Shown piece after piece: positions 9,301-11,802 of a DNA stretch of 11,802 nt. The translations under genes and the position numbers were made by a program. The stretch is taken from assembly GCF_014859565.1 (NCBI RefSeq), contig NZ_JACUUA010000104.1, positions 1 through 11,802 of the forward strand, read 5' to 3'. Within the stretch, counting starts at the first letter, position 1. Each line of letters begins with the position of its first letter. The DNA is from Marinospirillum sp. (GTDB lineage Bacteria; Pseudomonadota; Gammaproteobacteria; Pseudomonadales; Halomonadaceae). Below the pieces are notes generated by a model. That model had not been told where the DNA came from and ran no database searches. It saw nothing but the letters and a program-made list of their open reading frames with translations.

Positions 9301-10076
9301 ATATCCACCGGCACAATCAGGCATATCAAGCCGCCAGGCTTAACCTTGTCGATTGCCCGTGTCACAAAATAACGCTGGATCTGCTTAATATCCTGATACT
9401 GTTCGTCCTGCGTGCGGTAGCTTCCCCGCGTGTCGCCAAACGGCACGTTGCCGATCACTGCATCAAAAGACCCATCTGGTGTGCTGGTGCATAATTGCTC
9501 AAATGACTGATTGCGGATCACATCATCAGGATTCAGTAGGCTGGCAACACTGGAGCTGGTTTCGTCAATTTCAGCACCGACCATTTTAACGCCGGTTGGC
9601 TTGGTGCCAATAAAAACACCGGCACCGGCTGAAGGCTCCAATACCGCGCCATTTTCAAAGCCGTTGGCCTTCAGCATGTCCCAGGTGCCTTCGGCAACTT
9701 CTGGCGGGGTGTAATACTCAAACAGGTGTGCGCCTTTTTCTGCACCGGCAGAGTCAGCAAGACCGCCGCGACCGCTGTACTGCATGAGTATGTCGCGGTC
9801 TTCACTGGTCAGCTTGGTATGATCACCCTGTGCGCGACTAACAATCTCTCTGGCCTGATCATTCAATTTTTGCCTGGCTTTCTGGCCTCTCGCGCGCAGC
9901 CCGTAAGCAGCCTTAGCCTTGGCATCGTCAGCGCCGGCACTGGGCATCAGTGCTTCCAGGCGTTTCTTAATTAACCCGAAATTTTGAGCCTTACCGATGC
10001 TCTCTACAGCAGTGTCAACGGCAGAATTACCGGCACTCTCAAGCAACATTCCGTCCTGATACAGTTCAATTTTCAT
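3372..10076 (-). CDS. darB: DarB-like giant anti-restriction protein: N6-adenine methyltransferase fused to SNF2-type helicase
   Basis: A 2234-aa multidomain protein, almost the size recalled for P1 DarB (about 2255 aa). Domains in order: N-terminal helical part (1-110) with SGRGGL and YYTP (121-124); a Rossmann methyltransferase with motif I VLEPSAGAG (145-153) and motif IV NVPFG (210-214); a mixed linker (about 300-800); a superfamily 2 helicase with Walker A DTGLGKT (841-847), DEAH (1045-1048), SAT (1098-1100), and a C-terminal RecA domain with motif V VGVNL and motif VI QQRNGRGVRQG (1456-1466); then a charged coiled coil (about 1525-1650) and about 580 residues without motifs I can name. 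P1 DarB is packaged in the virion and protects incoming DNA in cis against some type I restriction enzymes. ATG at 10074-10076 with GAGG 6 bases upstream (minus strand). It is first in an operon with portal and protease genes, matching P1 order. Related MTase-SNF2 giants also occur on conjugative elements, but the capsid-gene context argues for DarB. Confidence 0.85.
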   Translation of the reverse strand: MKIELYQDGMLLESAGNSAVDTAVESIGKAQNFGLIKKRLEALMPSAGADDAKAKAAYGLRARGQKARQKLNDQAREIVSRAQGDHTKLTSEDRDILMQYSGRGGLADSAGAEKGAHLFEYYTPPEVAEGTWDMLKANGFENGAVLEPSAGAGVFIGTKPTGVKMVGAEIDETSSSVASLLNPDDVIRNQSFEQLCTSTPDGSFDAVIGNVPFGDTRGSYRTQDEQYQDIKQIQRYFVTRAIDKVKPGGLICLIVPVDIVGDRSKTYQRWRRELSLKAEFLGAHKLPSGTFGGANGNGTDTVTDVLVMRRHNADIASKVIDMAAADLTATNVYWGAWIEGEWFRSPEGRRFIHGTVEKGFRGDVVTSTITNAQLKQLMARKFDSRIDFEKLGAAATIDRAYIDGDRRVIAGIDHEMVAGEWIVIEQTATADGRIDQNTYGLETVSEIKAALAGGVSALALTYEQAKKAAGGMFADDAGRPVMLAIQAADQAPADMRERVYRASLIGSEIECYTVNLSEGKSTQADLEKLQALVVNEVSAYGNPSADIAYLPLKGIGINRVLSFAKSVKKDGSFNDLLAGKVDLRSGNAYDSDDLADVVRYLTSSNGLPVELPDALKLYTGNALAGSLPEVAGTQGVAITTDGLLTTMPRYLSGNISKKISSLNQAISKEQYPAAVIDQFKRQLEMIEGARKKTSIDGIAFGFRAKWHNREYLMQFLEEQGYDNLRLMPDSKTLYVEGAEGFEKQLGKFINFEKIMGSARTKEYKERIQQLEKQFDVWMRQHEDADELVDLYNDVFNAHLPYEYDDSPLGLTGVSDQVKPHGYQNAAIRRASEEGRGIIALDTGLGKTFSALALAAYNKQQGRANRTCVVVPKAVLENWYHEAKQFHGKLDHALIVGFTPKKDKEGIIQRAPVLDAEGKEKTNRHTGEVEYRDVLAVDSQDVILDKMHQIPTTSASLVIMSKEQFGMIPMRPETREQYTDKMASKRLLSESRAQEYLLGEKPEKGSSYQLAKKSEKYDEMYSSQGTIKEGAYPYYEQMGFDSVIVDEAHEFKNAYEAGSQTKKLAYLPTAPASGRSIDMSAKMDYLRKKNAGRGPVLLSATPITNSPTEIFNMLSYVMDIDEFESMGVSGVDDFIALYCNVETVDVTKLSGTVESKEAVTGFRNLDGLRSLFNRFTNVKKASDVNDESNSLSIPDAVEHVAQVEMTDEQQDIYRRLRLLAEGKEEQPDGTFLIMKDEERPAIFSVIRDMDRVTTDIDLYNRTMTFKIPAKYASAVEKLLADLPDNISEKQGDKADGDEEEIIKAQASDITTRTEGGHLIVVTPEIYESEVVKRFKKFGIVEKDVSHPVTPKYAKMLENLRLEYERGGKQLVFTEEKSQHDKVRRLIVHNLPVEASEIGIINGTTATGDKLEKISASYNTGKTKIVIANKKAEVGVNLQHGTTAIHHLTFPWTPASIQQRNGRGVRQGNTAESVDVFYYAGKGSFDTYRLDLLKRKADWLDSLFTGNETQVKNANAGDSDEYAALLASDPEDFKRRMNEQREVKAAQERTQRNVRAGIDLHNLSASKRALEGLSDRENAAIEKAASEEDKAAIRERFAKMRAKHERKVKQLTSSLLEQSKAGNIDLDAQPLIDSGDYLVDTSGAVYESGAVYETKDGVLFRITLVDHDNRTLGGEMIVGVNSTLAHSFSRNGMPVNQMPAGIKRVKINRQQLAQRRVMEAKDKFNYGSLFLDDYRCGAEFLAEIQPEISFVPYGRCFVLDSSGNYQLKKQPEAGDKLVYPDVSDRTFVDRLCMALLPFINSYGAEGDLAGVAFGKNWKDKVAGYGNKADKAEVQRIAQDAVSEIEVDNSSLENSIRSYVMGKSVTVRKARDAAIEAGYINLDEIESAAESLVADLKDLIQKQIDQKKAEEKAAKQAKADEVLRSIMASESGSEKAAFDGIRSMMVYESSDVAPAVSALIVSAASGLLKSAGAEELLVRGTAHEQDMHSSLPEGARIDRYEFGKAVKAAAAVMTYPDVISLEPIVNSLDKHSGMAHNSIALAQDIAVFAAGKIMGIEKPDTFEQLVKIKSDFGRSLRNALDRGGKIDLSDMRGLGQKARRMVAIDEIAGGIVTGLGKRFGADIQQPETETVAPTEGIPAKLIETLKEKGIVVKINSDPVYWSSGNSKTQNLAKAGTRIFMHDTKGKSGALYPMSQNFLKKSYNAVWSAGFAEGFDGLWWHFPVDSVDFDVLTEQVAG

Positions 10077-10103
10077 TTTTTGGCCTCAGATGGGGTTTTT
10101 GCC

Positions 10104-10109
10104 ATTGTA
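10104..10109 (-). promoter_or_regulatory. Candidate -10 box for the leftward darB-like operon
   Basis: On the minus strand TACAAT (complement of 10104-10109) lies about 28 bases upstream of the darB-like ATG and would give a leader of roughly 20 bases that includes the GAGG ribosome site. No good -35 hexamer sits 16-18 bases upstream. A palindrome, CACGTG, is found at 10125-10130, about 15 bases upstream of the box. P1 late promoters are known to have a -10 box but no usual -35 box, and to rely on an activator bound near -22, so a missing -35 box would fit a late, activator-dependent promoter. This is a suggestion only. Confidence 0.35.
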
Positions 10110-10189
10110 CCCCGAATGAAAAACCACGTGTAGCAACAAAGACTTATGTTTATGGTTGCAAATAAACCGTATTTTTTGAGGAAAAACGC

Positions 10190-10217
10190 TTGCAAAGGTT
10201 TTTTGTGGTGCTATGAT
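10190..10217 (+). promoter_or_regulatory. Strong sigma70-type extended -10 promoter for the rightward small-gene cluster
   Basis: TTGCAA (10190-10195), a 16-base spacer, then TATGAT (10212-10217) preceded by TG and one base (10209-10211), an extended -10 element. The upstream DNA is A/T-rich with T runs (10171-10176). Transcription should start near 10224 and gives a leader of about 40 bases ending in AGGAGA (10253-10258), 6 bases before the ATG at 10265. Its -10 box lies inside an inverted repeat listed separately. Confidence 0.75.
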
Positions 10218-10224
10218 TACCACA
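10204..10224. promoter_or_regulatory. Inverted repeat over the -10 box, likely repressor operator
   Basis: TGTGGT (10204-10209) and ACCACA (10219-10224) are exact reverse complements separated by 9 bases, so the centres of the half-sites lie 15 bases apart. The -10 hexamer TATGAT occupies the spacer. A dimeric helix-turn-helix repressor bound here would block RNA polymerase. It is not a LexA box. No repressor gene is visible in the window. Confidence 0.5.
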
Positions 10225-10264
10225 TCGAAGCAGCAAACACTAATCACCAAGCAGGAGAAATATC

Positions 10265-10537
10265 ATGGAATACCAATTTGATCAAAACAGCGTGGAAATG
10301 ATTGACATAAAAGGCGTCGACATTGCCTTTCGCAAAGACGGCCGTGAATACCACACCGAAGGCGAGGCCAACCACTCCTGCAACCCCGCTGGTATGCAGC
10401 AGACTTATGAGCAAGTCCTGATTTGTGTAGGTGATGATGACTTTGAGGGGATGTTGTACTTCGACATCGTTAATGAGAGCTGCGAAGATGAAGCCGAAGC
10501 ATGTGATTGGGACAAGTTTGAGGTCTGGTCATACTGA
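10265..10537 (+). CDS. Unknown, highly acidic 90-aa protein
   Basis: I do not recognise a family. The protein has about 23 Asp/Glu against 5 Lys/Arg (net charge near -18), with acidic patches GDDDFEG (about 56-62) and ESCEDEAEACDWD (about 71-83), three to four Cys and an aromatic C-terminus (WSY). No signal peptide or membrane segment is seen. ATG at 10265 has AGGAG 7 bases upstream and a strong dedicated promoter, so it is likely well expressed and real. It is the first gene to the right of the divergent promoter region facing the darB-like operon. Its charge and size would suit a DNA-mimic inhibitor of restriction or nucleases, as in Ocr- or Ard-type proteins, but no sequence resemblance to those is claimed. 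Confidence 0.82.
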   Translation: MEYQFDQNSVEMIDIKGVDIAFRKDGREYHTEGEANHSCNPAGMQQTYEQVLICVGDDDFEGMLYFDIVNESCEDEAEACDWDKFEVWSY

Positions 10538-10585
10538 TTGGAGACTCTAAGCAAACAAATAAAAGCAGCGTATGAATTAAGCTGT

Positions 10586-10599
10586 ATTGCTTTGATACT
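10586..10599 (+). promoter_or_regulatory. Possible extended -10 promoter for the 118-aa gene
   Basis: TTTGAT (10591-10596) is preceded by TG and one base (10588-10590), giving TGCTTTGAT, nearly the same as the TGCTATGAT of the promoter upstream at 10209-10217. No -35 hexamer is visible at the right distance. Start of transcription would be near 10603, just before the AAGAGG ribosome site (10611-10616). Read-through from the upstream promoter is equally possible since no terminator is seen between the genes. Confidence 0.28.
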
Positions 10600-10624
10600 T
10601 AAAGAAAACTAAGAGGTAAAGATT

Positions 10625-10981
10625 ATGAAATGGGAAGATCTGAAACAACAAGCCGCTGCAATATTGGAAAACAAACCGCATGGTGATTTTGAGGACATCA
10701 CGTTCTCAACTCGCAGCGGTCCATTTAATGTTATGAGCGGGTTGCCCATCGTACACAAAGGGTACTCGGACGAGTACAAAACCGTGGCAAACGGGTCTAC
10801 ATGCGCTAAGCACGTAACCGTCCGTTGTCGTAAAGCTGATGTGAAGGACGCAGATGGTCGTCCGATTTACGAACAGGAAAATGGACGGTTGTTTGTGTTT
10901 GTGCGCCGCCCGGGGGACGCGTGGTCTTTTGGCTCTGCAAAGATTTGTGAGCCAAACACGAATTATCTAGGGGTCAAATAA
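10625..10981 (+). CDS. Unknown 118-aa protein
   Basis: No family recognised. The first 20 residues look helical (WEDLKQQAAAILENK); the remainder reads as alternating strands and turns, e.g. KHVTVRCRKADV and GRLFVFVRRPG, with three Cys and many charged residues, and suggests a small alpha/beta cytosolic protein. No membrane segment or signal peptide. ATG at 10625 has AAGAGG 8 bases upstream; the stop TAA is at 10979-10981. It sits 87 bases after the acidic protein gene on the same strand and is probably co-transcribed with it and with the pentapeptide-repeat gene. Function cannot be inferred beyond membership of the accessory cluster. Confidence 0.8.
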   Translation: MKWEDLKQQAAAILENKPHGDFEDITFSTRSGPFNVMSGLPIVHKGYSDEYKTVANGSTCAKHVTVRCRKADVKDADGRPIYEQENGRLFVFVRRPGDAWSFGSAKICEPNTNYLGVK

Positions 10982-10992
10982 CAAACAGAAGA

Positions 10993-11011
10993 TGGTTGTG
11001 TTTGACAACCA
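10993..11011. promoter_or_regulatory. 7-bp inverted repeat overlapping a consensus TTGACA
   Basis: TGGTTGT (10993-10999), a 5-base loop GTTTG, and ACAACCA (11005-11011) form a perfect 7-bp stem. A consensus -35 hexamer TTGACA (11002-11007) overlaps the loop and right arm, but no good -10 box lies 16-18 bases downstream. No T run follows, so it is not a standard intrinsic terminator. It could be an operator, an mRNA processing or stability hairpin, or chance. The right arm shares the bases ACCACAT with the operator-like repeat at 10219. Confidence 0.35.
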
Positions 11012-11075
11012 CATTATCCGGGTAGCAGGCTTTCTTTAAAACTGTCCGAACTATTGTAATACGGGAGATGAAAAA

Positions 11076-11489
11076 ATGATCGACATACAGCAAGTTTTGC
11101 ACGACCACAAACTGTGGGTTGAAACAGACGGCGTGGAAGGCATCCGCGCCAGCCTGCCAAACGCAGACCTGAGTGGGTTAGACCTGAGTGGGGTAGACCT
11201 GAGCGGAGCGACCCTGCGGAATGTTGACCTGCGTGGAGCCAACCTTAGTGACGCATGCCTGTATAGGGCCATCTTAGAAGGTGCGAACCTTTGCGGAGCC
11301 AGCCTGCACAAAGCAGACCTGAACGAGGCCGACCTGTATAGAGCCGACCTGAGTGAGGCCGACCTTAGAGAGGCAGACCTTTACCAAGCCGATATGGCAG
11401 GTGCAAACCTGTCCAATGCCCGCCTGACCGGAGCCGATATGGCAGGTGCAAACCTGGCAGGTGCAAACCTGTCAGGCGCAAACAATTAA
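11076..11489 (+). CDS. Pentapeptide-repeat protein
   Basis: A 137-aa protein. Residues 1-24 are a non-repeat head (with HDHKLWVETDG, a type often seen before such repeats in phage proteins); residues 25-134 are about 22 uninterrupted A(D/N)LXX units, enough for roughly 5.5 coils of the right-handed quadrilateral beta-helix known for this family. Known members such as MfpA and Qnr mimic DNA and bind gyrase; most phage members have no assigned role. The acidic D/E-rich face here (units ADLNE, ADLYR, ADLSE, ADLRE) fits, but does not prove, a DNA-like surface. ATG at 11076 has GGGAG 8 bases upstream; the ATG at 11068 is out of frame. Near-identical DNA repeats at the 3' end show recent unit duplication. 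Third gene in the rightward cluster, 94 bases after the 118-aa gene. Confidence 0.92.
   Translation: MIDIQQVLHDHKLWVETDGVEGIRASLPNADLSGLDLSGVDLSGATLRNVDLRGANLSDACLYRAILEGANLCGASLHKADLNEADLYRADLSEADLREADLYQADMAGANLSNARLTGADMAGANLAGANLSGANN
11387..11471 (+). repeat. Tandem DNA-level duplications inside the pentapeptide-repeat gene
   Basis: A 25-base sequence at 11387-11411 recurs exactly at 11432-11456, 45 bases (three pentapeptides) apart. Its last 15-16 bases (GGCAGGTGCAAACCTG) occur again at 11456-11471. Identity at silent positions indicates recent expansion by slippage or unequal recombination, in-frame in units of 15 bases. Confidence 0.85.
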
Positions 11490-11539
11490 ATCACTCATTG
11501 AAAAATCACCTGCTGAAAGGTGCTAACGGAGATGAAAAA

Positions 11540-11590
11540 ATGAACAGTTTTAAACGTCGTCTGACCCCGGCCACGACGACTTGCTTATAA
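11540..11590 (+). CDS. Possible 16-aa peptide or leader ORF
   Basis: ATG at 11540-11542 to TAA at 11588-11590 encodes MNSFKRRLTPATTTCL, a short basic peptide. Its translation start region, the 16-base string GGAGATGAAAAAATGA (11528-11543), is an exact copy of that of the pentapeptide-repeat gene (11064-11079), so initiation is likely. It could be a regulatory leader, a remnant of a longer gene whose start was retained, or a copy of a start region without function. No family recognised. Confidence 0.35.
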   Translation: MNSFKRRLTPATTTCL

Positions 11591-11626
11591 CTACGGACAT
11601 TATCACAGCCAGCGGGAGGCAATACA

Positions 11627-11707
11627 GTGATTAAAGATTTGATTATTGTGGCCTGTACAATTACAGGATTTGCGATCCTCTCAACCATCTATGGGTCACT
11701 GCTATGA
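11627..11707 (+). CDS. 26-aa single-pass membrane peptide
   Basis: GTG at 11627-11629 to TGA at 11705-11707 encodes a 26-residue peptide with a short charged start (MIKD) and one continuous hydrophobic stretch, LIIVACTITGFAILSTIYG, long enough to cross the membrane once. GGGAGG (11614-11619) lies 7 bases upstream of the GTG, a strong ribosome site, and the stop overlaps the ATG of the next ORF (ATGA). This pairing of a strong ribosome site with a coupled downstream gene makes a real gene likely. Small phage membrane peptides of this form include holin partners, inhibitors and toxins, but no specific family is recognised. Confidence 0.6.
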   Translation: MIKDLIIVACTITGFAILSTIYGSLL

Positions 11708-11802
11708 TCGTAAAAGCCACCAACAAACAAGCGCACCTGATAGCAACAGTAGGTGTTAAATTTATTATGTTGTTTCAGGGCTGCTACCTGCTAGATGGCA
11801 GT
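11704..11802 (+). CDS. Unknown protein, N-terminal fragment (3' end outside window)
   Basis: ATG at 11704-11706 overlaps the stop of the 26-aa membrane peptide and the frame stays open for 33 codons to the right edge. The visible residues start MIVKATNKQAHLIATVG and continue into VKFIMLFQGCYLLDG, a moderately hydrophobic segment. No separate ribosome site is seen other than within the preceding gene, so translation is probably coupled. Too little is visible to name a family. Confidence 0.55.
   Translation, partial: MIVKATNKQAHLIATVGVKFIMLFQGCYLLDGS

Noticed and set aside
3689..9974. Many plus-strand open frames of 60-141 codons opposite the DarB-like gene
   Set aside because: All overlap a single 2234-codon frame with clear methyltransferase and helicase motifs; none shows a recognisable domain or start signal.
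10565..10594. Hairpin between the 90-aa and 118-aa genes (AAGCAGC with GCTG...TGCTT)
   Set aside because: The pairing is broken by bulges, and no T run follows, so it is not supported as a terminator.
10586..10602. P1 C1 repressor operator
   Set aside because: Only about 11 of 17 bases agree with the recalled consensus, which is too weak to list as an operator; it is mentioned only as part of a finding.
11051..11311. Minus-strand 86-codon frame opposite the pentapeptide gene
   Set aside because: Its repetitive Arg/Ser/Leu/Pro content is the mirror of the repeat-coding strand; no ribosome site.
11387..11471. Short repeats read as a possible CRISPR array or iterons
   Set aside because: The periods are 15 and 45 bases, in frame with pentapeptide units; there are no variable spacers and the repeats are coding.
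11507..11521. CACCT/AGGTG mini-hairpin after the pentapeptide gene
   Set aside because: Five-bp stem without a T-tract; expected by chance in a window of this size.
1..11802. tRNA genes, insertion sequences or a P1-type packaging (pac) site
   Set aside because: No tRNA-like sequence, transposase frame, terminal inverted repeats or clustered GATC hexamers were seen.

Overview
The window looks like part of a P1-related temperate phage or phage-plasmid. The main evidence is a minus-strand block that reads, in transcription order, a giant DarB-like anti-restriction protein (10076-3372), a small unknown protein (3375-2938), a phage portal protein (2941-1286) and a prohead maturation protease with a scaffold-like tail (1280-249). 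From memory, phage P1 has the order darB-prt (portal)-pro (head protease), so this is the same module with one extra gene between darB and the portal. The host cannot be named from the sequence. The consensus-type Shine-Dalgarno sites, the sigma70-type promoter and the roughly balanced base composition fit a gammaproteobacterium, but that is inference.

Region by region: bases 1-214 (+) hold the C-terminal end of a DNA N6/N4-methyltransferase that begins outside the window. It converges on the late block, and a one-directional intrinsic terminator (213-243) stops minus-strand transcripts, its T-tract lying over the methyltransferase stop codon. The four minus-strand genes (249-10076) form a tight unit: two 4-base stop/start overlaps and one 5-base gap, so they are probably one transcript with translational coupling.

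A 188-base divergent intergenic region (10077-10264) separates this block from rightward small genes. It holds a strong extended -10 sigma70-type promoter facing right, whose -10 box sits inside a perfect 6-bp inverted repeat (a likely repressor operator), and a weaker candidate -10 box facing left for the darB-like gene.

The right end (10265-11802, +) is a run of small genes with good ribosome-binding sites: a very acidic 90-aa protein, an unknown 118-aa protein, a 137-aa pentapeptide-repeat protein with about 22 repeats, a possible 16-aa peptide, a 26-aa single-pass membrane peptide (GTG start), and an ORF coupled to it by an ATGA overlap that runs off the window. The last three are too small or too truncated for ordinary gene calling.

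Working model: the left block makes capsid parts together with an anti-restriction protein that, in P1, is carried in the virion and injected with the DNA. The right cluster looks like accessory or early genes under repressor control. Two of its products (the acidic protein and the pentapeptide-repeat protein) have features compatible with DNA mimicry, which raises the untested possibility of a second layer of anti-defence functions.
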